A DNA stretch of 6,273 bases from Acidobacteriota bacterium (GCA_005778315.1 SXOW01000332.1:1-6273), one strand, 5' to 3'. Numbered from the stretch's first letter, positions 1 through 6,273 are shown. Translations and numbers: made by a program. The notes: generated by a model from the sequence alone, not told the origin.

Positions 1-285
1 CAGGACATCATCGCGATTCTTGGAATCGACGAGCTGTCAGAGGAAGACAAGCTGGCCGTGTCTCGCGCGCGCCGCATCGAGAGATTCCTGTCGCAGCCGT
101 TCTTCGTCGCCACGCAGTTCACCGGGCTGGAAGGCAAGTATGTGCCGATCGCCGACACGATCCGGGGCTTCAAGGAGATCGTGGACGGGAAGCACGACGA
201 CCTGCCGGAGCAGGCGTTCTATCTGGTGGGCAGCATCGACGAGGCGATCGAGAAAGCGGACAAGATGAAGAGGGAGGCCGCCTAG
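1..285 (+). CDS. atpD: ATP synthase F1 subunit beta, C-terminal fragment
   Basis: This is the last 94 codons of the catalytic beta subunit of F1Fo ATP synthase, open at the left edge and ending at TAG 283-285. Reading frame 1 from base 1 gives the helical C-terminal domain: a perfect DELSEED element at visible residues 10-16, the lever that contacts gamma and epsilon during rotation, followed by the family-typical RRIERFLSQPFF, TGLEGKYVPI and LPEQAFYLVGSI blocks. The nucleotide-binding domain (Walker A and B) lies outside the window. A full subunit is about 470-480 residues, so roughly four fifths are missing. An internal ATG at 58 opens the same frame but is not the start, since homology continues upstream to base 1. 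The protein works at the cytoplasmic face of the membrane. atpC follows after one nucleotide, as in most bacterial atp operons. Identification is secure from sequence. Confidence 0.97.
   Translation, partial: QDIIAILGIDELSEEDKLAVSRARRIERFLSQPFFVATQFTGLEGKYVPIADTIRGFKEIVDGKHDDLPEQAFYLVGSIDEAIEKADKMKREAA
271..277 (+). promoter_or_regulatory. Ribosome binding site of atpC
   Basis: AGGGAGG lies inside the last codons of atpD, nine nucleotides before the atpC ATG at 287. It is the best-placed Shine-Dalgarno sequence in the window and supports that start. The other gene starts here have weaker sites or none. Confidence 0.75.
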
Positions 286-286
286 C

Positions 287-709
287 ATGGCGCTTCCTGA
301 TCACTTGACCCTCGAGATCGTCACTCCGGAGCGCGCGGTCGTCAGCGAGCAGATCGACGAAGTGCAGATCCCGGGCGCCGAAGGGTCGTTCGGCGTGCGT
401 CCGGGGCATACCCCCTTGTTGGCTACCCTCCAAGTCGGCGAGCTGTGGTACCGTCGCGGGCAGGAGAAATCCTACGTCGCGGTGTCGTTTGGGTTCGCCG
501 AGGTGCAGCCGGATCGGGTCACGATTCTCGCGCAAATCGCGGAATCTGCCGAGGAGATCGACGTCACCCGGGCGCGGGACGCCGAAAAGCGCGCGAAGGA
601 CCGACTGAGTAGTCAGGCGCGCGACATGGACTTCGAACGGGCCCGCATCGCCATGCTGAAATCCCTGATTCGGCTACGCGTCGCAGCGCGCGCCCGAAAC
701 CGAGTCTAA
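287..709 (+). CDS. atpC: ATP synthase F1 subunit epsilon
   Basis: This encodes the epsilon subunit of F1Fo ATP synthase, part of the central rotor stalk, which links gamma to the c-ring and can inhibit ATP hydrolysis through its C-terminal helices. The 140-residue product matches the usual length (about 130-140). Residues 1 to about 85 form the beta-sandwich domain, with LEIVTPER near the start, the signature GSFGVRPGHTPLL (33-45) and GFAEVQPDRVTILA after it. The rest is the helical hairpin: EEIDVTRARDAEKRAKDRL, then a basic second helix ending in RLRVAARARN. The ATG at 287 sits one base after the atpD stop and behind a good ribosome binding site. The very basic last 15 residues fit the regulatory helix that approaches the acidic DELSEED region of beta; that contact is known for the family, and its strength here is inferred. 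It appears to be the last atp gene of its operon. Confidence 0.96.
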   Translation: MALPDHLTLEIVTPERAVVSEQIDEVQIPGAEGSFGVRPGHTPLLATLQVGELWYRRGQEKSYVAVSFGFAEVQPDRVTILAQIAESAEEIDVTRARDAEKRAKDRLSSQARDMDFERARIAMLKSLIRLRVAARARNRV

Positions 710-733
710 ATTCTACTCAGCTCGCTGCGCCCG

Positions 734-751
734 GACGGGGCACGGCCCGTC
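734..751 (+). other. GC-rich hairpin between atpC and the phosphatase gene
   Basis: GACGGG (734-739) and CCCGTC (746-751) form a perfect 6-bp stem with a 6-nt loop in the 55-nt gap after atpC. A longer-range pairing, CGCAGCG (682-688) with CGCTGCG (723-729), and a small GAGT/ACTC pair (702-705 with 715-718) around the atpC stop are also possible. No T-tract follows, so this is not a standard intrinsic terminator. It could weaken transcription into the next gene, mark an RNA processing site, or be chance in GC-rich DNA. No convincing -35/-10 promoter was seen in the gap. Confidence 0.25.
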
Positions 752-764
752 ACCCTGGAAGCCC

Positions 765-1532
765 ATGCGCGTTTCATTTGCTTCGGCGACGGACAAGGGC
801 CTGCGGCGCTCCGTCAACGAGGATAGCCTCGCCGTTCGCGACGACTTGGGCCTCTTCCTCGTGGCCGATGGCATGGGTGGACATGCCGCGGGCGAGGTCG
901 CATCGCAGGCGGCCATCCGCGGCATCGTCGCGTTCGTCGAAGCCACGGTGTCGGTGTCGCCCGATCAGACCTGGCCTATCCCGTTCAACCCGGCTCAAAG
1001 TGTCGACGCGAACCGTCTCGACGGCGGTTTTCGCATGGCGGACCGGCGTATCGCGTCAGAGATGGCCGCCTCGTCCGAGCTACGCGGGATGGCCACGACC
1101 GCGGTGGCGGCGCTGGTCAGCGACGACAGGGTGACCTTGGCCCATGTGGGCGATAGTCGTGCATACCGGCTGCGTCACGGCCAGCTTGACCAGTTGACGC
1201 GCGACCACTCGTGGGTCGAAGAACAGATCCGCGCCGGCGCGCTTACCGAAAGCGCGGCCCGGGCGCACCCTTGGCGCAACATCGTGACGCGGGCGCTCTC
1301 CGGCTCGGAAGACCTGAACGTGGAGATTCGCGAGCTCACCCTGGAACCGGGCGATCGTCTGCTGCTGTGTTCGGATGGTGTCTTCGCCGTCCTCAGCGAC
1401 CACCAGATTGGCGACATCCTGCGCCAACATACTGACCTCACGGCCCTGTGCGACGCCCTGATTACAGGCGCGAACGATGGCGGAGGCCCCGACACCGTGA
1501 CCGCCGTCGTGCTCGAAGTCCATGCTGTCTAA
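765..1532 (+). CDS. PP2C-family Ser/Thr protein phosphatase (Stp/PrpC type)
   Basis: This 255-residue protein is a single-domain, metal-dependent PP2C (PPM) phosphatase that removes phosphate from Ser/Thr on proteins, usually opposing Hanks-type kinases. Motifs run in the expected order: SATDKGLRRSVNEDS (7-21), VADGMGGHAAGE (33-44) with metal-binding D35, GMATTAVAAL (108-117), VGDSRAYRL (128-136), LTRDHSW (144-150), HPWRNIVTRAL (168-178), GDRLLLCSDGVF (196-207) with D204, and GGPDTVTAVVLE (240-251) with D243. Metal ligands are intact, so activity is expected. The Asn that usually follows the last Asp is Thr244, and the TRALG block reads TRALSGS. No signal peptide or membrane segment is visible; it should be cytoplasmic. 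The ATG at 765 has only a weak GGAAG (757-761) very close to it, but the start fits the motif spacing. The gene end overlaps the next gene by 11 nt, indicating co-transcription with the exporter. No partner kinase is in the window; substrate is unknown. Confidence 0.93.
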   Translation: MRVSFASATDKGLRRSVNEDSLAVRDDLGLFLVADGMGGHAAGEVASQAAIRGIVAFVEATVSVSPDQTWPIPFNPAQSVDANRLDGGFRMADRRIASEMAASSELRGMATTAVAALVSDDRVTLAHVGDSRAYRLRHGQLDQLTRDHSWVEEQIRAGALTESAARAHPWRNIVTRALSGSEDLNVEIRELTLEPGDRLLLCSDGVFAVLSDHQIGDILRQHTDLTALCDALITGANDGGGPDTVTAVVLEVHAV

Positions 1533-2316
1533 TCTGAGGCAGCTGTTCCGGTATCGCGCGCTCATCCAGACTCTCGTCGTCCGCGAGCTCAAGGCGCGTT
1601 ACCGCGGGTCGGTGCTCGGGTATTTCTGGTCGTTCGTCAATCCGCTCCTGCTCCTGCTCGTCTTCTCGTTCGTCTTCACCTACATCATGCCTCGCGGTGA
1701 GGACGTCGCCGTCGAGCCATACGCCGTGTTCATGTTCTGCGGATTGTTGCCCTGGACCTGGTTCTCCTCGTCATTGATGGACGCGGCGAATGCACTCATC
1801 ATCAATGGCAACTTGATCAAGAAGGTCATGTTCCCGGCCGAGATCCTGCCGGTCGTCTCGGTCGTCTCGAACATGATCCATTTTCTGTTTGGCCTCCCCA
1901 TCCTCCTGGCGTTTCTGTTCTACTACGCGATTCCACTGGAGCCGTCGGGGCTGCTCTGGTTTCCGCTGGTCCTTTTGGTTCAGTTCATCCTGACCTTGGG
2001 CCTTGCGATGGTGCTCTCCGCGCTGACGGTGCACTTTCGAGATATCAAGGATCTGCTGGCGAACCTGCTCACGCTCTGGATGTTCGCGTCACCGATCATC
2101 TACCCGATGGCCTTCGTGCCCCCGGCGGTAAAGCCGCTCATGGACCTCAACCCGTTCGCGCATCTCGCCATCTCCTATCAGGAGATCTTTTTCTACCGCG
2201 GACCATTCGGCCACTGGAAATGGCTCCTTGCCTTGGCGTTCGCGGGGACGCTGCTTTTTCTGCTCGGCTACTGGTTGTTCGACCGGCTCCGCGACTCGTT
2301 TGCGGAGGAAGTGTAG
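1522..2316 (+). CDS. wzm: Polysaccharide ABC exporter permease (Wzm/RfbA/KpsM/TagG type)
   Basis: This is the 264-residue inner-membrane subunit of an ABC-2 exporter that moves a lipid-linked polysaccharide (O-antigen, capsule or teichoic-acid-like) from cytoplasm to periplasm. Family hallmarks are the amphipathic N-terminus with RELKARYRGSVLG (21-33), the WSFVNPL start of the first membrane span (36-42), GLLPWTWFSSSL (74-85), NLIKKVMFPAEILP (97-110), HFRDIKDL (171-178), SPIIYP (190-195), the NP pair at 210-211 and the C-terminal FDRLRDSFAE. Hydrophobic stretches suggest six spans near 33-56, 67-88, 108-136, 143-170, 180-200 and 232-253. Length is typical (about 255-275). The ATG at 1522 overlaps the phosphatase gene by 11 nt in another frame and has no strong ribosome binding site, which suggests translational coupling; no later start would keep the conserved RELKARYRGS segment. 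Its ATPase is encoded 9 nt downstream. The symbol follows the O-antigen naming; the actual glycan is not known. Confidence 0.93.
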   Translation: MLSNLRQLFRYRALIQTLVVRELKARYRGSVLGYFWSFVNPLLLLLVFSFVFTYIMPRGEDVAVEPYAVFMFCGLLPWTWFSSSLMDAANALIINGNLIKKVMFPAEILPVVSVVSNMIHFLFGLPILLAFLFYYAIPLEPSGLLWFPLVLLVQFILTLGLAMVLSALTVHFRDIKDLLANLLTLWMFASPIIYPMAFVPPAVKPLMDLNPFAHLAISYQEIFFYRGPFGHWKWLLALAFAGTLLFLLGYWLFDRLRDSFAEEV

Positions 2317-2325
2317 ACACGGCCC

Positions 2326-3855
2326 ATGCCCGCGATCGAGATCGACCACGTCACCAAGATGTATCGCCGGCACGGGCATTCCCGGCGATACGCCACACTC
2401 AAGAGCGCGCTGCTCACCGGCAGCCTGGCGAAGGACCTCAGACCTGAAGAGTCGTTCCTCGCGCTGAAGGATGTGTCCGTCTCCATCCGGAAGGGCATCA
2501 CCTATGGCGTCATCGGGCGGAACGGGTCGGGCAAGAGCACGCTGCTGAAGCTCGTCGCGGGCATCACCAAGCCGACGAGCGGAACCGTGCGCGTCAGCGG
2601 GCGCGTATCGGCGCTCATCGAGTTGGGCGCCGGGTTTCATCCGGAGATCTCCGGTCGTGAGAACGTGTTCATCAATGGCGTCATGCTGGGGTTGTCGAAG
2701 CGCGAGATCACCAAACGCTTCGACGAGATCGTCGAATTCGCGGAGATGGAGGACTTCATCGACGCTCCGGTGAAGACCTACTCATCGGGGATGTACATGC
2801 GCCTCGGCTTTGCCGTCGCGATCAATGTCGACCCCGATGTGCTGCTGGTGGATGAAGTGCTGGCCGTGGGCGACGAAGGCTTCAGTCTGAAGTGTCTCGA
2901 CAAGTTCTCGGAGTTCAAGCGTCGGGGCAAGACCATTCTATTGGTCACCCACGGCTTGTCCATGGTGGAGCGCTTCTGCGACGAAGCGCTGTGGATCGAG
3001 TCCGGTCAGAAACGCCTGGTTGGTGACCCCAAACGCGTCGTCCAGATGTATCTGTCCGATGTCGAGCGGGCCGAAGACCTGCTGCTCGCGGCACAAGATG
3101 CGAAGGCGCAGCAAACGCCGGTGTCGCCCGCGCCCGAGGTCGCCGCCGTTGCGGCGCCCGAGCCCGCGCCCGTCTCGGAATCGGACGCGATGTCGGAGGG
3201 CGAGTCAGAGTCAGCGTCGCCCGAGCCGGAGCACGCGTCGGAGGCCGACGATGACGACGCACAGCCGGCGAACATGTTCGTCGCCAAAGAGGGCCGGTGG
3301 GGCTCTGGTGGTGTGCGCATCGACCAGGTCACCCTCGAAGGCGACCACGGTGCGGCGCATGTGTTTCACACGGGTGAGCGGGTGACCATCCGCATGCAGG
3401 TCAGCGCCCCCATCGCCGTCGACGACTTCGCGTTCGGCATCAGTATCTTCAGCGGCGACGGTGTGTGTTGCTACGGCACCAACACGCACATCGAAGAGAT
3501 GACCTCCGTGTCGCTGCAGGGCGAGGCGACGGTGTGTTTTGTCATCGACCAGCTCGATCTGGTGGGCGGGACCTACAAGCTGGACGTTGCCGCGCACAAG
3601 CGCGACGGATTTTCGTACGACTACCACCGCCTCCTGTACACGTTTCGGGTGAAGTCCCGAACCAAAGACGTGGGCATCTACCGGCCACGGCACGAGTGGA
3701 GTTTCTCGCCGAACGTCCAGTTCAAGCCCGACACCGATCACTCGTCGCCCGCGTCCGAGAGTGACGACGAGACCCTGTCGGCTGATGAGGACGCGTCGAC
3801 GGACGCGCCCGGTGACGCCGGCGCGCCAGACGGATCAACCGAATCAACCGAGTGA
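2326..3855 (+). CDS. wzt: Polysaccharide ABC exporter ATPase with Wzt C-terminal glycan-binding domain
   Basis: This 509-residue protein is the nucleotide-binding subunit partnering the upstream permease. ATPase motifs: Walker A GRNGSGKST (64-72), an ELGAGFHPEISGREN segment (99-113), signature YSSGM (152-156), Walker B VLLVDE (172-177) and the switch His209. The stretch from RWGSGG (324-329) to about 450 resembles the Wzt C-terminal beta-sandwich, which in E. coli O8/O9a binds the modified non-reducing end of the finished glycan and licenses its export. Odd points: a 53-residue linker (264-316) of Pro, Ala, Ser, Glu and Asp with 14 acidic and no Lys/Arg residues, and an acidic tail (469-509), also with 14 acidic and no Lys/Arg residues. 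Both look disordered and make the protein longer than the roughly 400-460 residues usual for Wzt. ATG 2326 fits the conserved IEIDHVTKMY start; GGAGGAA (2304-2310) lies rather far upstream. Export of an end-capped glycan is inferred from the domain. Confidence 0.93.
   Translation: MPAIEIDHVTKMYRRHGHSRRYATLKSALLTGSLAKDLRPEESFLALKDVSVSIRKGITYGVIGRNGSGKSTLLKLVAGITKPTSGTVRVSGRVSALIELGAGFHPEISGRENVFINGVMLGLSKREITKRFDEIVEFAEMEDFIDAPVKTYSSGMYMRLGFAVAINVDPDVLLVDEVLAVGDEGFSLKCLDKFSEFKRRGKTILLVTHGLSMVERFCDEALWIESGQKRLVGDPKRVVQMYLSDVERAEDLLLAAQDAKAQQTPVSPAPEVAAVAAPEPAPVSESDAMSEGESESASPEPEHASEADDDDAQPANMFVAKEGRWGSGGVRIDQVTLEGDHGAAHVFHTGERVTIRMQVSAPIAVDDFAFGISIFSGDGVCCYGTNTHIEEMTSVSLQGEATVCFVIDQLDLVGGTYKLDVAAHKRDGFSYDYHRLLYTFRVKSRTKDVGIYRPRHEWSFSPNVQFKPDTDHSSPASESDDETLSADEDASTDAPGDAGAPDGSTESTE
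3834..3851 (+). repeat. Exact 9-bp tandem duplication at the end of wzt
   Basis: The unit ATCAACCGA occurs twice in direct succession (3834-3842 and 3843-3851), in the last codons of wzt. It encodes the STE-STE end of the acidic tail. Because the unit is a multiple of three, gain or loss of copies would leave the frame intact and only change tail length. It looks like a slippage product; a functional role is not evident. Confidence 0.85.
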
Positions 3856-3909
3856 GCCGGGTCACGCCGGTGGGGCCACCCGCCCCAGTCGGCTCTGACC
3901 TGACAGCCC

Positions 3910-6273
3910 GTGTCCACCACATCACTGACGCTGCAAGCGCTGCTCAAACGCGCTGCCTCGCGCGCGGGCTTCGGCGGCGGTCGCGCCTTGGCCGGGCTCA
4001 CGCCGGCCGCCAAGGGGTTCGCGGTGGCCGCGGCGGCGGCCGAGGGGCTGACGGTGCTTGTCGTTCCGAGCGACGCCGACGTCGAGCAGGCCGTGGCCGA
4101 CATCCGCTTCTTTCTCGGCGCGATGGAAGGGTTGTCGGAACACGAGCTCCGTCTGCGCGTCTTGCCCTGCCCCTCGCACGAAGTCGATCCCTACCGCGGT
4201 CTGGCCCCGCACTTCGACGTGGCCGCGGCGCGGGGCCGCGCACTCCACGGGCTGGCCAACCGCTCGGCCCGCGTGGTGGTCGTGGCGGCAGCGGCGTTGC
4301 TCCCCCGCGTGAGCCCACCGGCGCGGTTGCTACGGGCAGGCTGTAGTATCGTGGTCGGAGCCCTCCTTGAGCCACCCGACTTGAGTGACCAGCTCGCCGA
4401 CGCCGGGTACACCCCCGAAGATCCGGTCGACGCACACGGTGAATTCTGCATACGGGGTGGGGTGGTCGACTTCTTCCCACCCGGCGAAGACCAACCGATC
4501 AGGGCGGAGTTCGCGGGCGACAGCCTGGAGTCGCTCCGGCGCTTCGATCCCGCAACCCAACGATCAACCGCGACCCTCGATCGTGCCGAGGTGCTTCCCC
4601 TGCAGGAGACCTTCCACAACGAGTTGAACCCGCACGGGACCGACCCGGACCGGTCAGCCTGGTTCGGTGACTACGTGTTGGGCGTTCCCGCGGGGCGGTT
4701 GTTTCTGTCTGAGGCGGAGGAATCGCAGAGAGTCCTGGGTGCCCGTCTCGCGCAGGCGGCCACCGGGTTTGCCGATGCCGAGGTGCGGGGCGACACCGTG
4801 TTGCCCCCGGAGGCGCTGCTTGTTGACGCGCCCACGCTCGACGCGTGGCTCGAGGCGGCGACCCGATTGGAACAGCTCTGGGAGAACGACGATGCCGACG
4901 ACACCGTGCGACGCGTCCCGTGTCAGCCGGTGGTTGAGTTCCACGGTCGGTTGGCTGACTGGGCGGCTGAGATTACGCGTATCCGCGAGCGGGATGAGAC
5001 GGCGCTGCTCGTCGCAAGTACCCCAGGCCGGGCCGAACGAGTGATCGAATTGTTGGCCGAGTATGACCTCCGGGCTCTGTCGATCGACCAGGCGGACGAG
5101 ACGATGGGCGCGGCGCTGCTCGTCGCCACCGGCCAGCTCACCCGCGGCTTCCGGCTCCCCGACGCTGGGTTGCAGTTCTTCGCCGAGCCGGATGTCTTCG
5201 ATGAGGATCGGCGGGTCCGGGCCCGCCGATCCGGCCCCGCCCGGTCGTTTTTCTCCGATTTCCGCGACCTCAAAGTCGGCGACTACGTCGTGCATGTCGA
5301 CCACGGCGTGGCGCGGTTCGTCGGTTTGAAACAGATTGGGGTCGGGCTCGAACAGCACGAGTTCATGGAACTGCAGTACGGCGGGCAGGACAAGTTGTTC
5401 GTGCCGGTGCAACAGCTGGACCTGTTGCAGAAATACACCGGGTCGACGACTGTCGCACTCGACCGTCTTGGCGGAACGTCGTGGGCCAAGACGAAGACGA
5501 AGGTTCGCAAGGCCATGCGGGACATGGCCGAGGAGTTGCTCAAGCTCTACGCCGCGCGCAAGTCGGTCCAGGGGCACGCGTTCAGCGCCGACACCCATTG
5601 GCACCGGGAGTTTGACGATGCCTTTGAATACGAGCTGACTGCCGACCAACAAACCGCCATCGCCGACATCCGGCGGGACATGGAAAGCTCCACGCCCATG
5701 GACCGACTGCTGTGCGGCGACGTCGGCTACGGCAAGACGGAAGTGGCCATGCGGGCGGCGTTCAAAGCCGTGATGGACGGCAAGCAGGTCGGCGTCCTGG
5801 CACCAACGACAGTGCTGGCATTCCAGCACCTCAAGACGTTGACCGATCGGTTTGCGGCGTTTCCCGTGCGCATCGATCTGGTCAGCCGGTTCCGGACGAA
5901 GGCGGAACAGAAACAGTCGCTGCTGGAGTTGGCACACGGCAAGCTGGACATTATTGTCGGCACCCACCGACTGCTGTCAAAAGATGTGCAGTTTCGCGAC
6001 CTCGGCCTGCTTGTCGTGGACGAGGAGCAACGGTTCGGCGTGGCGCACAAGGAGCGCATCAAGCAAATGCGCCGCCGAGTGGACGTCCTGACCATGTCGG
6101 CAACGCCGATCCCCCGGACCCTCAACATGTCGCTGGTGGGCATTCGCGACATGTCGGTCATCGAAACACCGCCCAAAGACCGCCAGGCCATTCAAACCAA
6201 CGTGGTCCGATTTGATCACCAGGTGGTCGCGCGCGCCATCCGGACCGAGCTGGAACGCGGAGGCCAGGTGTTC
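3910..6273 (+). CDS. mfd: Transcription-repair coupling factor Mfd, N-terminal 788 residues
   Basis: Mfd is the DNA translocase that removes RNA polymerase stalled at lesions and recruits UvrA for nucleotide excision repair. The frame stays open to the right edge; about 350 residues (rest of the second translocase lobe and the C-terminal domain) are missing compared with the 1148-residue E. coli protein. Visible order: UvrB-like region with HEVDPYRGLAPH (90-101) and GEFCIRGGVVDFFPPGE (177-193); a less conserved middle; the CarD-like RNA polymerase interaction domain starting with LKVGDYVVHVDHG (about 455-467); then helicase motifs Walker A GDVGYGKTE (603-611), DEEQ (704-707) and SATPIPRTLNMS (730-741). 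VSRFRTKAEQ is also typical. The GTG at 3910 follows an in-frame stop at 3901-3903 and places the first strand (LTVLVVPSD, 47-55) where E. coli has it, so I prefer it. It lacks a Shine-Dalgarno site; a GTG at 4024 behind AAGGGG would lose conserved residues. The gene starts 54 nt after wzt. Confidence 0.96.
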   Translation, partial: MSTTSLTLQALLKRAASRAGFGGGRALAGLTPAAKGFAVAAAAAEGLTVLVVPSDADVEQAVADIRFFLGAMEGLSEHELRLRVLPCPSHEVDPYRGLAPHFDVAAARGRALHGLANRSARVVVVAAAALLPRVSPPARLLRAGCSIVVGALLEPPDLSDQLADAGYTPEDPVDAHGEFCIRGGVVDFFPPGEDQPIRAEFAGDSLESLRRFDPATQRSTATLDRAEVLPLQETFHNELNPHGTDPDRSAWFGDYVLGVPAGRLFLSEAEESQRVLGARLAQAATGFADAEVRGDTVLPPEALLVDAPTLDAWLEAATRLEQLWENDDADDTVRRVPCQPVVEFHGRLADWAAEITRIRERDETALLVASTPGRAERVIELLAEYDLRALSIDQADETMGAALLVATGQLTRGFRLPDAGLQFFAEPDVFDEDRRVRARRSGPARSFFSDFRDLKVGDYVVHVDHGVARFVGLKQIGVGLEQHEFMELQYGGQDKLFVPVQQLDLLQKYTGSTTVALDRLGGTSWAKTKTKVRKAMRDMAEELLKLYAARKSVQGHAFSADTHWHREFDDAFEYELTADQQTAIADIRRDMESSTPMDRLLCGDVGYGKTEVAMRAAFKAVMDGKQVGVLAPTTVLAFQHLKTLTDRFAAFPVRIDLVSRFRTKAEQKQSLLELAHGKLDIIVGTHRLLSKDVQFRDLGLLVVDEEQRFGVAHKERIKQMRRRVDVLTMSATPIPRTLNMSLVGIRDMSVIETPPKDRQAIQTNVVRFDHQVVARAIRTELERGGQVF

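Noticed and set aside
734..751. Intrinsic terminator after atpC
   Set aside because: The stem is only 6 bp and no T-tract follows, so it is listed as a hairpin rather than a terminator.
1080..1592. Open frame of 170 codons on the - strand across the phosphatase-wzm junction
   Set aside because: It is antisense to conserved PP2C motifs, has no ribosome binding site and no family resemblance.
3115..3273. Possible frameshift or foreign insertion in wzt, because of the sudden low-complexity sequence
   Set aside because: The frame stays open and conserved domains resume in the same frame after it; third-position GC bias continues, so it reads as a genuine disordered linker.
3211..3741. Open frame of 176 codons on the - strand opposite wzt
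   Set aside because: It lies opposite the conserved Wzt glycan-binding domain and shows only complement-type composition, with no start context or domain.
4024..4026. Alternative GTG start for mfd behind AAGGGG
   Set aside because: It would remove residues that match the N-terminal helix region of E. coli Mfd; starting at 3910 gives nearly the same distance to the first conserved strand as in E. coli.
3852..4346. Open frame starting at a GTG that overlaps the wzt stop (GTGA)
   Set aside because: The 4-nt overlap looks like a coupled start, but the product is a low-complexity Arg/Gly/Ala-rich sequence lying in a shifted frame over the conserved N-terminal region of mfd. It is a shadow.
4654..5967. 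Long open frame of 437 codons on the - strand opposite mfd
   Set aside because: Its codons are exact reverse complements of the mfd codons, so stops appear only where mfd uses TTA, CTA or TCA, which are rare in this GC-rich DNA. The translation is His/Arg/Gln/Leu-rich with no recognisable domain.

Overview
The window is a GC-rich bacterial stretch with every recognisable gene on the + strand, packed tightly (gaps of 1, 55, 9 and 54 nt and one 11-nt overlap). The order is: 3' end of atpD (F1 beta), atpC (F1 epsilon), a soluble PP2C-type Ser/Thr phosphatase, an ABC-2 polysaccharide exporter permease (Wzm/RfbA/KpsM type), its ATPase with a carbohydrate-binding C-terminal domain (Wzt type), and the first 788 codons of mfd, which runs off the right edge. 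There are no RNA genes, insertion sequences, CRISPR arrays or other mobile-element signs, and no gene-free stretch longer than 55 nt.

Organism: strong GC bias at third codon positions, a PP2C phosphatase of the stand-alone Stp/PrpC type and an acidobacterial/deltaproteobacterial flavour to Mfd and the phosphatase suggest a GC-rich Gram-negative such as Acidobacteriota (Vicinamibacteria-like). This is an impression from sequence style and layout, not a proven assignment.

Layout. Positions 1-709 are the end of the ATP synthase operon; the beta fragment starts close to its DELSEED element, and epsilon follows after one nucleotide with a clear Shine-Dalgarno site. The 55-nt gap 710-764 holds a short GC hairpin without a T-tract, so whether transcription stops there is open. 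Positions 765-3855 form a compact three-gene unit: the last codons of the phosphatase overlap the start of wzm by 11 nt, and wzt starts 9 nt after wzm. Wzm and Wzt should together form the inner-membrane exporter for a lipid-linked polysaccharide (O-antigen or similar); the Wzt C-terminal domain implies a glycan recognised by its finished end before export. No glycosyltransferases or chain-terminating enzymes lie in the window. Positions 3910-6273 are mfd, the transcription-repair coupling factor, reading from a GTG without a good ribosome binding site.

The genes are individually familiar. The points worth a second look are the physical coupling of a Ser/Thr phosphatase to a polysaccharide exporter directly behind the ATP synthase genes, and the unusual Wzt architecture with two acidic, low-complexity segments flanking its glycan-binding domain. 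I do not see convincing evidence of a wholly undescribed system here.
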